NCBI GenBank assembly: GCA_022826195.1
Contig: JAJDVI010000066.1
Span: 62,001 to 126,000 of the forward strand
Reading direction: 5' to 3'
Length of the DNA: 64,000 nucleotides
DNA from: Acidobacteriota bacterium
Lineage (GTDB): Bacteria; Acidobacteriota; Vicinamibacteria; Marinacidobacterales; Marinacidobacteraceae
The translations under genes were made by a program, and so were the position numbers. Of this stretch, positions 1-8,198 are shown piece by piece. Under the pieces are notes generated by a model. It had not been told where the DNA came from. It made no database searches and saw only the letters and a program-made list of their open reading frames with translations. Every line of letters begins with the position of its first letter. The first letter of the stretch is position 1.

Positions 1-313
1 CCGGCGCGGCCTCGGCCGCGGCGAGGATCCGGATCGCGTCGGGCAGCAGAGCGTTCAGCCCCGCCCGGATCCCTGCGGGCGGAATTCTCCCGGGCGCGTC
101 GAAATGAGCCACCTGTCCTTCGGCGTGCACCCCAGCGTCCGTCCTCCCGGCGCCGACCACGGGCGTCCGCTGTCCGGGGGCCCGGCGGTAGAACCGCCCG
201 ACGGCCGCTTCGACGCGCCCCTGGACCGTGTCGCGGTCCGGCTGCGCCTGCCAGCCGGCGAAGTCGGTCCCGTCATAGGCGAGATCCAGTCGGACGCGGA
301 CCGTTGACCCCAT
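1..313 (-). CDS. truA: tRNA pseudouridine synthase A, N-terminal part (cut by window edge)
   Basis: The reverse strand reads from an ATG at 313 for about 104 codons to the window edge. The protein contains the TruA signature GAGRTDAGVHA, whose aspartate is the catalytic nucleophile of this family, preceded by YDGTDFAGWQ and a VQGRVE segment that are also typical. TruA converts uridines 38-40 of the tRNA anticodon arm to pseudouridine in the cytoplasm. The C-terminal two thirds lie outside the window. It is divergent from the tolC-like gene across 144 bp. No strong Shine-Dalgarno is visible in front of the ATG. The family call is secure because of the exact catalytic motif. Confidence 0.93.
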   Translation of the reverse strand, partial: MGSTVRVRLDLAYDGTDFAGWQAQPDRDTVQGRVEAAVGRFYRRAPGQRTPVVGAGRTDAGVHAEGQVAHFDAPGRIPPAGIRAGLNALLPDAIRILAAAEAAP

Positions 314-457
314 GATGCGGCGGCGGCCTCAGGAGCGAAACCTCGGGCGGGCGAACTTCGTATTCATGGAACGACGGTAGAAAATTCGGCTTGGGCGCGT
401 CTTGTAGATGAGATCCCTGCCGGACCGCTCCCCCGTTCCTTCTCGAGGAGAAACCTC

Positions 458-2014
458 ATGCGCACCACCACCGCAATTCTTGTCCTTTCGCTGGGCCTGC
501 CGGGCATGGCCTTCGCAGGTTCTCCGGAGAAGGACGCCGCCGGCCAGCCGGCGCCGCTCGAGCTGAGCCTCGACGACGCCATCCAGCAGGCGCTCGAGAA
601 CAATCTGAGCGTTCAGATTTCGCGGTTGGCCCGGCAGTCGTCGACGTTCGCGCTCTCGGCTGCCCGCCGGGTGTACACCCCGAACCTGGTGCTGGACACC
701 AACCTGCAGGAGAGCCTCTCACCGGCGGAGAGCCAGCTCGACGGGGCCTCCCAGAACGAGCGCGACAACCTGAACTACAACCTGCGTTTCGAGCAGCAAC
801 TCCCCTTCGGCGCCAACTACGCGGTCCAGTTCAACAACAACCGGCTGGCCACGAACAGCCAGTTCTTCACCTTCAACCCGCGCTACCGCAGCACGCTCAA
901 CGCCCAGGTCACGCAGCCGCTGCTCCAGAACTTCCGCGCCGACCCGCAGCGGCGCCAGATCGTGATTTCGCAGAACGGTGAGCGGCAGGCGGGGCACGAG
1001 TTCGAGACCAGCGTGCTGGATGTGCTGCGCGACGTTCAGAACGCGTACTGGGATCTCGTCTTCGCGATCCGGAGCCATGAGGTCGCCGCGCAGTCGCTGG
1101 AGCTGGCCCAGGACCTGCTGCGCAACAACCAGGTGCAGGTGGAAGTGGGGACCATGGCGCCGATCGACGTCCTGCAGGCCCAGGCCGAGGCGGCGGCCCG
1201 CGAGGAAGAGTTGATCCTGGCGGAAGAGCAGATCCGCCAGACCGAGGATGCGCTCAAGGCGCTGATCCGCGATCCCGACGGGGTCGGCTTCTGGGATGGG
1301 GAGATCCGGCCGGTCGACGCTCCGTCGAACGAGGACTATGCCGTTGACACCGAAGACGCCATCCGGGTGGCGCTCCAGCGCCGGCCCGAGTTGCGGTCCC
1401 AGCGCGTCCAGTTGGACACCAACCAGTACGACGTCCGGTTCTTCCGCAACCAGACGCTTCCCTCCGTGGACCTCGTGGGACTGGTCCAGCTCACCGGCGT
1501 CGGGGGTACGCAGCTCCTGCGGGAGGGGTTCTTCGGCCCCACCATCGAGACGATCCCGGGTGGCTACGGCGATGCCCTTTCCCAAATGAGCGGGCTCGAC
1601 TACCGCGACTGGCAGGTGGGCCTCTCCTTCTCCTACCCCATCGGCCCTGATCAGGCGCACGCGCAGCACGCGCAGGCCCAGACCGACGTCACCCGGCAGC
1701 GCGAAGCCATCCGTCAACAGGAGGTCCTGATTGCCCAGGAGGTCCGCACCGCGGTGCGCCAGGTGGAGACGAACCGCCGGCGGATCGACGCCAGCCGGGT
1801 CGCCCGCGAACTCCAGGAGGCGAGCCTCGACGCCGAGCAGAAGAAGTTCGAGGTGGGAATGACCACCAGCTACTTCATCGTGCAGGCGCAGCGCGACCTC
1901 GCCCAGGCGCGGGCCAACGAACTCCAGGCGATCATCGACTACAACAAGGCCATCGTGGCGGTGGAGCGCGCCCAGGGCACCCTCACCGAACGCTCCCGCG
2001 TCACGGTCCGGTAA
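458..2014 (+). CDS. TolC-family outer-membrane efflux channel protein
   Basis: A 518-residue protein with a cleavable signal peptide (about residues 1-21, ending AFAG) followed by two OEP-type halves rich in coiled-coil helices, for example the ELAQDLLRNN and EVRTAVRQVE segments. This matches TolC-like trimeric channels that span the outer membrane and periplasm for efflux pumps or type I secretion. The ATG at 458 has a good Shine-Dalgarno (GAGGAGAA, 8 nt upstream). No membrane-fusion or inner-membrane pump gene is adjacent, so its partner must be encoded elsewhere and the substrate cannot be told. The next feature downstream is a palindromic intergenic repeat. Confidence 0.9.
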   Translation: MRTTTAILVLSLGLPGMAFAGSPEKDAAGQPAPLELSLDDAIQQALENNLSVQISRLARQSSTFALSAARRVYTPNLVLDTNLQESLSPAESQLDGASQNERDNLNYNLRFEQQLPFGANYAVQFNNNRLATNSQFFTFNPRYRSTLNAQVTQPLLQNFRADPQRRQIVISQNGERQAGHEFETSVLDVLRDVQNAYWDLVFAIRSHEVAAQSLELAQDLLRNNQVQVEVGTMAPIDVLQAQAEAAAREEELILAEEQIRQTEDALKALIRDPDGVGFWDGEIRPVDAPSNEDYAVDTEDAIRVALQRRPELRSQRVQLDTNQYDVRFFRNQTLPSVDLVGLVQLTGVGGTQLLREGFFGPTIETIPGGYGDALSQMSGLDYRDWQVGLSFSYPIGPDQAHAQHAQAQTDVTRQREAIRQQEVLIAQEVRTAVRQVETNRRRIDASRVARELQEASLDAEQKKFEVGMTTSYFIVQAQRDLAQARANELQAIIDYNKAIVAVERAQGTLTERSRVTVR

Positions 2015-2021
2015 GGGAACG

Positions 2022-2075
2022 CCGGCTTGGAACGCCGGTCTCCAGACCGGCACCGCGGCGCTCCGCGCCGCGCAC
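2022..2075. repeat. REP-like palindromic intergenic repeat, copy A
   Basis: A 54-nt element containing the palindrome CGCCGGTCTCCAGACCGGC and a second inverted repeat GGCGCTCCGCGCC. The same 54 nt occur, inverted and identical as far as I can read, at 29987-30040; shorter relatives lie at 29892-29923 and 57511-57542. It sits between the convergent tolC-like gene and the DUF2400 gene, the usual location of REP-type elements. It may act as an mRNA 3'-end hairpin. Confidence 0.8.
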
Positions 2076-2094
2076 GTCGCAACCCCACCCACCC

Positions 2095-2970
2095 TCACGG
2101 CATCGCCGGCTTGGAGTGCCGTCGCCCCAGCAACCCGCACAGCTCGCACGGCTCGCTCCGCCGGTGCCGCGGACACCCCTCCACGATCCCCAGCCGGCTG
2201 AGCGCGAAGTCGTATTTCACCGGATCCTCCGGGTCCAACCGTCGGAGGCCCCGGGTCAGGTCGAGCGCCGCCTTCCAGGCCGGGGTCTTCCTCCGGGTCA
2301 GGCGTAGCCGCCGGGCAATGAGGAACATGTGCGTGTCGAGCGGCGCCACCAGGTCCCGCGGGTGGAGGCAGTCCCAGAGCCCCAGGTCCAGGCCATCGTC
2401 CGGCCGGACGACCCAGCGCAGGAACATGGTGGTGCGCTTGGCCGCCGAGGTCCGCGGGTCCGGGAAGAAGTAGCGGGGACCAGGCCGCGAGCCATCTTCG
2501 GCGGCGGGCGGCGCCTCGTCGTAAGCCAGAGCGGCCCGCCGGAACCGCCCGATGCTCGCCGCCAGGTCCACCCGGCCGCCGGACCCGCGGACGACGCCGC
2601 GGCCGAACAGTGCTTCCACCGTCCCGTGCTGATCGAGGATGCCGCGCAGCATGACCGCGAGCCGGACGAGGTCCGCGCCACTCGACCAGCGGTGCCGGAA
2701 GCCGCCCAGTGCGGAAGCCTCCCGCTCCGGTTCGAATTCCCGCACGAAACGCGCGGGCTGCGGCCCGGTCCACGCGAAGACCCGCTCGAGCGAGGAGCAC
2801 ACGGCGCGGGCGTTCCCGTAGGAGAGCGACGCGGCGAAGAACGCGGCGACCTCCCGATCGTCGGGGCGCCGGAAGCGGCGGGGAAACTGGAGGGGGTCGG
2901 AGTCGAGACTGCCGGCGCCGTGCCGCCGGTAGACGCTGTCGACCGCCTCCTGCCAGCCGCGCGGCGGCAT
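2095..2970 (-). CDS. DUF2400 / TIGR02757 family protein
   Basis: A 291-residue protein matching the DUF2400 family of unknown function: it has DPLQFPRRF, DREVAAFFAASLSYGN near the N-terminus, a DTHMFLIARRL stretch and a cysteine-rich C-terminal end (CPRHR, CELCG) typical of the family. The ATG at 2970 overlaps the pyrC stop codon by one base (TAATG), so it is probably the last gene of the lspA-lgt-rluD-pyrRBC operon. The last dozen codons (GRRHSKPAMP) coincide with a partial REP-like repeat at 2105-2120, so the C-terminal tail appears repeat-derived. Function is unknown; the motifs support only the family assignment. Confidence 0.85.
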   Translation of the reverse strand: MPPRGWQEAVDSVYRRHGAGSLDSDPLQFPRRFRRPDDREVAAFFAASLSYGNARAVCSSLERVFAWTGPQPARFVREFEPEREASALGGFRHRWSSGADLVRLAVMLRGILDQHGTVEALFGRGVVRGSGGRVDLAASIGRFRRAALAYDEAPPAAEDGSRPGPRYFFPDPRTSAAKRTTMFLRWVVRPDDGLDLGLWDCLHPRDLVAPLDTHMFLIARRLRLTRRKTPAWKAALDLTRGLRRLDPEDPVKYDFALSRLGIVEGCPRHRRSEPCELCGLLGRRHSKPAMP

Positions 2971-4265
2971 TACCTTCCGGCGTCTCGCGAATAGACCTCG
3001 CGGCCTCCCACCCAGGTCGCCGCGACCTGACCCCTCAGGGAGAGCCCGGCGAACGGGGTGCTCCGTCCCCGGCTCCGGAACGACTCCGGATCGATCGTGC
3101 CGGTGGCTTCGAGGTCGAGCAGGGTGATATCCGCGGGACTTCCGGGCTGGAGGTCGCCGCCGGGCAGGCCGAGGATTCGGCGCGGACCCGTGGAGAGCAA
3201 CCGAACCGCCTCGGCGAGGGAGATCGCGCCGGACGCCACCAGGCGATCGAGCACGAGCGGTACCGCGGTCTCGAGGCCCACGATCCCGAAGGGGGCGCTC
3301 TGGAAGCAGAGTCTCTTCTCGTCCTCGTGGTGCGGAGCGTGGTCGGTGGCGATCGCGTCGGCGGTGCCGTCGGCGATGGCCGTGAGGAGCGCCTCGCGGT
3401 CGGCGTCGGCGGCGAGCGGCGGCTTCATCTTGGCCGCCGTGTCGTAGTCGCCTACCGCCTCTTCGGTCAGCACCAGGTGGTGCGGCGTCACCTCGGCGGT
3501 GACCCGCAGTCCGGCGGCCTTCGCGCGGCGCACCGCGGCGGCGGAACGCGCGGTCGAGAGGTGCGCGATGTGGAGGCGGGCGCCGGTGATCTCGGCGAGG
3601 GCGATGTTCCGCTCGACCGCGATGAACTCCGAGGCCGCGGGGATCCCGGGGAGTCCGATCCAGGCGGCATAGGCGCCCTCGCGCATCGCGCCCTCCCCGG
3701 TCAGTTCCAGCGTCTCGCAGTGTTCGATCACCGGCAGGTCATGAAGCCGCGAGTACTCGAGCGCCTTCCGCATGACCGCGGGGTCGCCTACCGGGAGGCC
3801 ATCGTCGGAAACGGCCACCGCGCCCGCCTCCTTGAGCGAGCCGAACTCGGAGATCCGCTCCCCGGCCATTCCCTGGGTGGTGGCGGCGATCGGGTGGACG
3901 TGGGCGAGGCCTGCCTGATCCGCCAGTTGGCGGATGTGGGCGGTGACCGACGGGCTGTCGTTCACCGGATCGGTGTTCGCCATGCAGGCCACTGCGGTGA
4001 AACCCCCCGCGACCGCGGCGGCGGCCCCGCTGGCCACGGTCTCCTTGTATTCGAGGCCGGGCTCGCGGAAGTGGACGTGCATGTCGCAGAAGCCGGGCGC
4101 CGCCACCAGTCCGTCCACGTCCACGACCCGGTCGCCGGGTTCGGCGAGATCCTCGCCGACGGCAGCGATCCTTCCTTCCGCAAGGCGGAGATCCATGACG
4201 GCGTCGAGGTCCCCGGTCGGGTCCACGGCGCGGGCTCCTCGCAGCACCACCGGCCGGTCAGCCAT
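2970..4265 (-). CDS. pyrC: dihydroorotase (pyrimidine biosynthesis)
   Basis: Catalyses reversible cyclisation of carbamoyl-aspartate to dihydroorotate, the third step of UMP synthesis. The 431-residue product has the amidohydrolase metal motif HVHFREPG, a downstream EVTPHH, and the catalytic-aspartate motif ATDHAPHH, so it should be active rather than a PyrX-type pseudoenzyme. I place the start at ATG 4265 (MADRPVVL), which overlaps the last 8 nt of pyrB; an in-frame start 14 codons earlier exists but would lie further inside pyrB. It is translationally coupled to pyrB upstream and to the DUF2400 gene downstream. Confidence 0.95.
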   Translation of the reverse strand: MADRPVVLRGARAVDPTGDLDAVMDLRLAEGRIAAVGEDLAEPGDRVVDVDGLVAAPGFCDMHVHFREPGLEYKETVASGAAAAVAGGFTAVACMANTDPVNDSPSVTAHIRQLADQAGLAHVHPIAATTQGMAGERISEFGSLKEAGAVAVSDDGLPVGDPAVMRKALEYSRLHDLPVIEHCETLELTGEGAMREGAYAAWIGLPGIPAASEFIAVERNIALAEITGARLHIAHLSTARSAAAVRRAKAAGLRVTAEVTPHHLVLTEEAVGDYDTAAKMKPPLAADADREALLTAIADGTADAIATDHAPHHEDEKRLCFQSAPFGIVGLETAVPLVLDRLVASGAISLAEAVRLLSTGPRRILGLPGGDLQPGSPADITLLDLEATGTIDPESFRSRGRSTPFAGLSLRGQVAATWVGGREVYSRDAGR

Positions 4266-5190
4266 CGGTTCTCTGACTCCTGGGACTGCTACGGGCGATT
4301 TCCGCAAGGACCGCCATCCGGACGGCGACTCCGTTCCGCACCTGGTCCAGAATCACCGATCGGGGTCCGTCCGCCACCTCCGACGAGATCTCGACCCCCC
4401 GGTTGAGCGGGCCCGGATGCAGCACGATGGCGTTGTCGGTCCGGGCGAGCCGCTCGCCGGTGAGGCCGAACTCGCGGTAGTACTCGCGCTCGGTGGGGAT
4501 GAAGGAGGCGTGCATCCGCTCGTGCTGGATGCGGAGGACCATGACCGCCTCGGCGCCTTCGAGGGCCTCCTCCAGGTGGAGCAGCGACCGGACTCCCAGC
4601 CGGTCGAGCCCGGGGGGAACGAGCGTCGGCGGCCCGCAGCAACGCACTTCGGCGCCCAGCATCGTCAGGAGGCGGGCGTTCGAGCGGAACACCCGGCTGT
4701 GCAGCAGGTCACCGATGATCGTCACCCGCACACCGGCGATGCGTCCCAGATGCTTGCGGATGGTGAACGCGTCCAGCAGCGCCTGCGTGGGATGCTCGCT
4801 GATCCCGTCTCCCGCGTTGATGACCTGGGCCGTCGGAATCTCCCGCGCCAGCACGTGGGGAGCTCCCGACTCGGCGCTCCGGACCACGACGATGTCGGGC
4901 GCCATGGAGGCGAGCGTGCGGGCGGTGTCCAGGAAGGTCTCCCCCTTGGTCAGCGAGGAGGACTTGGGGACGAAGGAGAGAGGTTCCGCCGAGAGACGCT
5001 TGGCGGCCAACTGGAACGACGCCTGGGTGCGGGTCGAGGGCTCCATGAAGAGGTGGGTCACCGTCCGCCCGACGAGGACGGGGACCCGCGGCACCGGCTG
5101 GTCGGCCACGTCCTGGTAGCGGGGCGCTTCGTCCAGGATTCCGAGCGCTTCCTCGGGGGTGAGGCCGCGGATACCGAGCAGGTGCCTCAT
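4258..5190 (-). CDS. pyrB: aspartate carbamoyltransferase catalytic subunit
   Basis: Transfers a carbamoyl group from carbamoyl phosphate to aspartate, the committed step of pyrimidine synthesis. The 310-residue protein has the carbamoyl-phosphate loop MEPSTRTQASFQ (the usual FEPSTRTR with M for F), the KGET segment and HPTQALLDAF, all diagnostic for PyrB. Its length equals the normal catalytic chain. The ATG at 5190 overlaps the pyrR stop codon as ATGA. No pyrI regulatory-chain gene is present in the cluster, so control probably comes from PyrR rather than allosteric PyrI. Confidence 0.96.
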   Translation of the reverse strand: MRHLLGIRGLTPEEALGILDEAPRYQDVADQPVPRVPVLVGRTVTHLFMEPSTRTQASFQLAAKRLSAEPLSFVPKSSSLTKGETFLDTARTLASMAPDIVVVRSAESGAPHVLAREIPTAQVINAGDGISEHPTQALLDAFTIRKHLGRIAGVRVTIIGDLLHSRVFRSNARLLTMLGAEVRCCGPPTLVPPGLDRLGVRSLLHLEEALEGAEAVMVLRIQHERMHASFIPTEREYYREFGLTGERLARTDNAIVLHPGPLNRGVEISSEVADGPRSVILDQVRNGVAVRMAVLAEIARSSPRSQRTDG

Positions 5191-5720
5191 GCCGCGGCCT
5201 CCCCGCGCGGCAGCACGACGACCCCGTCCTCCCCGTCCTCTTCTTCGACCCGGACCCGAACCATGTCGCCGTCACCGGCTTCGACTGCGAGGCCCACGAA
5301 GTCGGCGGCGATGGGCAGCTCCCGGCCGCCCCGGTCCACCATGACCGCCAGCCGGACGCTCCGCGGCCGGCCGAAGTTGCTGAGCGCGGTGAGCGCCGCC
5401 CGGACCGTCCGCCCGGTGAAGAGGACTTCGTCCACCAGCAGGATGTGATGCTCCTCGAGCGCGAACGGGATGCGCGTCTCCCCGATCCGGGGGATGCCCC
5501 GGTCATGGACGTCGTCCCGGTAGAGGTTGATGTCGAGTTCCCCGACCGGGATATCCCGCCGGCCGGCGCTCTCGAGATGCCGGCGAACCCGGGCCGCGAG
5601 CGGCACCCCCCGCCGGCGGATGCCCAGGATGGCGAGCGGATCCGGCGCCCGCGCCGCCACCAGATCCCCGAGCCGGAACAGCGCTGCCCGGAACTCCTCG
5701 TTTCCGAGAACCGTGTTCAT
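5187..5720 (-). CDS. pyrR: bifunctional pyr operon regulator / uracil phosphoribosyltransferase
   Basis: A 177-residue phosphoribosyltransferase-fold protein with the PRPP-binding motif ILLVDEVLFTGRTVRAAL, close to the canonical PyrR sequence. PyrR binds pyr mRNA in a UMP-dependent way in Bacillus and has UPRT activity. It is the first pyr gene here and overlaps pyrB by 4 nt (ATGA), which fits autoregulation of pyrRBC. Only 40 bp separate it from the rluD-like gene upstream and I see no classical anti-terminator/terminator leader there, so regulation might act on translation of the coupled genes. Confidence 0.93.
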   Translation of the reverse strand: MNTVLGNEEFRAALFRLGDLVAARAPDPLAILGIRRRGVPLAARVRRHLESAGRRDIPVGELDINLYRDDVHDRGIPRIGETRIPFALEEHHILLVDEVLFTGRTVRAALTALSNFGRPRSVRLAVMVDRGGRELPIAADFVGLAVEAGDGDMVRVRVEEEDGEDGVVVLPRGEAAA

Positions 5721-5760
5721 TCCGGCTGACCGCGCGAATCCTATGCGATTGGACGGCGGT

Positions 5761-6780
5761 TCAGGCCGTCGCCGAGCGCAGCGCCGCGAGCGTCTCCTGG
5801 AAGTCGTCCGCGAGTGGCGCCGCGAATCGGACCGGGTTGTCCGTTCCCGGATGTGCGAAAGCGATCTCGGCGGCGTGCAGCGCGGGGCGTTCGAGGCGGC
5901 GGAGCGCCGCGCCCGCCTGTCCGCCGCCGCGGCGCGGAGCCCCGGGGCCGTACATCACGTCGCCGGCGATCGGGTATCCGGCGTGGGCCAGGTGGACGCG
6001 GGCCTGGTGGGTGCGGCCGGTGTGGAGGCGGATGCCGACGAACGTCGCGAGCGGCAGCTCTTCGAGGGGCCAGGCTTCGCTTTCGGCCTCCCGCGCGTAC
6101 CGGCCCCGGCAGCGGTAGCGCTGCCCGTGCTTCGGATCGCGCCCGATGGGTTCGTCCATCCGCCGGTGTTCCCCGAACCGGCCCATCACCAGGGCCAGGT
6201 ACCGCTTCTCCACCTGCCGCTCCGCGAAGGCGGCGGCGAGCCGGAGGCGTGCGGGCTCGGTGCGGGCGGCGACCAGCACGCCGCTCGTGCCCCGGTCCAG
6301 GCGATGGACCAGTCCGGGCCGCCCCCGAGGACCGACGCGCGCCATCTCCGGGTACCGGTGGATCAGCCCGTTCGCCAGGGTCCCCTCCCGGTGGCCGGGG
6401 CCCGGGTGCACGACCAGCCCCGCCGGTTTGTCGATCACGACCAGCCAGGCGTCCTCGTGGAGAACGTCGAGCGGCACCGGTTCCGGGGACAGGGGGTCGT
6501 CCTCGCCGGGGGCGCCGAACAACGGGGCGCGTCCGTCGCCGGGGGCCCGGATGATCACCCGCTGGCCCGGGCGGCAGCGGTGGCTCGGGCGGCGGACCTG
6601 CCCGTCGAGCAGGACGAAGCCCGCCTCCACCCAGCGCGCCGCCTCACTGCGGCTGATGTCCGGGAGACGCTCCGAAGCGATCAGGTCGAGGCGCCGGCCG
6701 TCCTCAGCCGCGCCGACCTCGAACTCGAGATGCGTCTCGCCGGCGTTGCCTGGCTCAGGCGGTACGCCTTCGGAGGACAA
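5761..6780 (-). CDS. RluA/RluD-family ribosomal large-subunit pseudouridine synthase
   Basis: A 339-residue protein with an N-terminal S4-like RNA-binding part (residues about 25-85, SRSEAARWVEAGFVLLDG) and a catalytic domain with HRLDRGTSG (catalytic aspartate), VIDKPAGLVVHPG and LHTGRTHQ RVHL motifs. This domain order is that of RluD/RluC enzymes modifying 23S rRNA uridines; which site is modified cannot be decided. The most upstream start is a TTG at 6780, 26 nt inside lgt, and no ATG or GTG lies further downstream before the conserved domain, so TTG is the likely start. It sits between lgt and pyrR on the same strand. Confidence 0.9.
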   Translation of the reverse strand: MSSEGVPPEPGNAGETHLEFEVGAAEDGRRLDLIASERLPDISRSEAARWVEAGFVLLDGQVRRPSHRCRPGQRVIIRAPGDGRAPLFGAPGEDDPLSPEPVPLDVLHEDAWLVVIDKPAGLVVHPGPGHREGTLANGLIHRYPEMARVGPRGRPGLVHRLDRGTSGVLVAARTEPARLRLAAAFAERQVEKRYLALVMGRFGEHRRMDEPIGRDPKHGQRYRCRGRYAREAESEAWPLEELPLATFVGIRLHTGRTHQARVHLAHAGYPIAGDVMYGPGAPRRGGGQAGAALRRLERPALHAAEIAFAHPGTDNPVRFAAPLADDFQETLAALRSATA

Positions 6781-7546
6781 GAAGCGAGATCACCGCCGCG
6801 GCAACGATCCAGATGCCGGCGAACTGCGAGGTGGAGAGCAGCCCGTCCAGCACGAAGCCGCGCGGATCGCCGCGGAAGAACTCGATGACGAACCGGGACA
6901 CCGGATAGACGATGGCCCAGGTCAGAAAGAGCTGGCCCTGGAACTTGCGGCGCGGCGCGAGCCACAGCAGGAAGAAGAAGAGGGCGAATTCGAGACCCGC
7001 CTCGTAGAGCTGGGTCGGGTGAAGGGGTACGTTCAGCGGCACCCCGGTGACCGAATTCGCATAGACGTCGGTGAAGGTGATCGCCGGCAGACCCTCGGCC
7101 GGGGTCCCGTAGCAGCACCCGGCGGCAAAGCACCCGAGCCGGCCGATGCCGTGCCCGAGCGCAATCGAGGGCGCCATGAGATCGCCGCCGTGCCAGACGG
7201 GAATGCCGCGCTTCCGGAAGAACCAGATCGTGGCTCCGACAGCTCCCAGCAGGCCGCCGAAGAAGACGCCTCCGGCCGTGATGAAACCGCCGGGATTCGC
7301 GAGGAACCGCGCCGGGTCCAGCAGGACCAGCAGCACCTTGGCGCCGACCAGCGCCCCGATCACCAGATAGAGCCCGAGGTCGTAGATGTGCTGCGGCTGA
7401 ATGCCATAGCGGGGCGCTCGCCTCGCCGCCACGTAGAGCCCCCCGATGAACCCGGCGAACATGAGGATGCCGTAGGTGTGGAGGATGGGATGGAAGGTCC
7501 GCCCGAAGAGTTCGAAGGAACCGAAGTCCGCGAGACGGGGGAACAT
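6755..7546 (-). CDS. lgt: phosphatidylglycerol-prolipoprotein diacylglyceryl transferase
   Basis: First enzyme of lipoprotein maturation: it transfers diacylglycerol to the lipobox cysteine. The 263-residue integral membrane protein has about seven hydrophobic segments, the Lgt signature GHGIGRLGCFAAGCCYG (around residues 136-152) and HPTQLYE. ATG 7546 follows the lspA stop by one base, giving an lspA-lgt maturation pair. Several lipoproteins in this window (at 29379, 40489 and 48461) would be its substrates. Confidence 0.96.
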   Translation of the reverse strand: MFPRLADFGSFELFGRTFHPILHTYGILMFAGFIGGLYVAARRAPRYGIQPQHIYDLGLYLVIGALVGAKVLLVLLDPARFLANPGGFITAGGVFFGGLLGAVGATIWFFRKRGIPVWHGGDLMAPSIALGHGIGRLGCFAAGCCYGTPAEGLPAITFTDVYANSVTGVPLNVPLHPTQLYEAGLEFALFFFLLWLAPRRKFQGQLFLTWAIVYPVSRFVIEFFRGDPRGFVLDGLLSTSQFAGIWIVAAAVISLLVLRRRTA

Positions 7547-7547
7547 C

Positions 7548-8078
7548 TCAGTTGGCGCTCAGGTCTTCCTGGCCCGCCCCGCCGGCTTCCTGCCGGAGAT
7601 CCCGGACGCTCTCGATAACCAGCAGGCCGACCCCGGTGCAGATCATCGCGTCCGCGATGTTGAAGGCGGGCCAGTGGGCGCTGCCGACGTAGAAGTCGAA
7701 GAAGTCCACCACGTATCCATAGAGGAGGCGGTCGAGGATGTTGCCGACGGCCCCCGACAGCATCGCCACGATCCCGAACGTGGTCATGTTGGTCAGCGGT
7801 CCCGCGCGCCACGCGAACCAGACGATCGCGGCGAGGAGTGCCGTCGAAACGGCGGTGAGCAGCCACGCCTTCCCCGGAATCGAAGCGCTCCCGAGCAGTC
7901 CGAAGGCCATCCCGGTGTTGTGGACCAGGGTGAGCTGGAAGAACCCGGGGATCACTTCCACCGGGCTCCCCATCGTGAGCGACCGCTCCGCGAGGATCTT
8001 GGTGACGCGGTCGGCGATCAACACCCCCGTGAAGAGGGCGAACAGCAGGGGACGGCGCCCTCGGAGGAGGTCGGTCAA
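7548..8078 (-). CDS. lspA: lipoprotein signal peptidase (signal peptidase II)
   Basis: Inner-membrane aspartic protease that removes the signal peptide from diacylated prolipoproteins. The 176-residue protein has four transmembrane segments and the family motifs DRVTK, NTGMAFG, GNILDRLLYGYVVDFFDF and FNIADA, carrying both catalytic aspartates. The start is TTG at 8078: it lies 9 nt after a TAGAAT hexamer and has no Shine-Dalgarno, the leaderless arrangement seen at many genes here. It heads the operon lspA-lgt-rluD-pyrRBC-DUF2400. Confidence 0.94.
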   Translation of the reverse strand: MTDLLRGRRPLLFALFTGVLIADRVTKILAERSLTMGSPVEVIPGFFQLTLVHNTGMAFGLLGSASIPGKAWLLTAVSTALLAAIVWFAWRAGPLTNMTTFGIVAMLSGAVGNILDRLLYGYVVDFFDFYVGSAHWPAFNIADAMICTGVGLLVIESVRDLRQEAGGAGQEDLSAN

Positions 8079-8087
8079 CGAGCCCGG

Positions 8088-8093
8088 ATTCTA
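8088..8093 (-). promoter_or_regulatory. -10 hexamer TAGAAT of lspA (leaderless)
   Basis: TAGAAT on the reverse strand, 9 nt before the TTG start codon of lspA. The spacing implies transcription starting at or next to the start codon. It probably drives the whole lspA-to-DUF2400 operon. Confidence 0.6.
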
Positions 8094-8171
8094 GTGTGGC
8101 GTCCCGCCCGGAGGGGTGGGGAGGTGGGCTGCAAGCCGGAATTTGCGGGCGCGATCGGGGGCGGGCTTCCT

Positions 8172-8177
8172 TACACT
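8172..8177 (+). promoter_or_regulatory. -10 hexamer TACACT of the acetyltransferase gene
   Basis: TACACT lies 21 nt before the GTG start at 8199, implying a short leader of about 13 nt. Same TANNNT pattern as the other promoters here. Confidence 0.45.
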
Positions 8178-8198
8178 TGCCGCCCCCCGGGTAGCGAC

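Noticed and set aside
719..2800. A 693-codon open frame on the reverse strand across the tolC-like gene
   Set aside because: It is antisense to a gene with clear TolC features, is low-complexity (Arg/Ala/Gly/Val) and has no motif; long antisense frames are expected at this GC content.
5721..5760. pyr attenuator or riboswitch before pyrR
   Set aside because: Only 40 bp without convincing competing stem-loops; regulation site left open.
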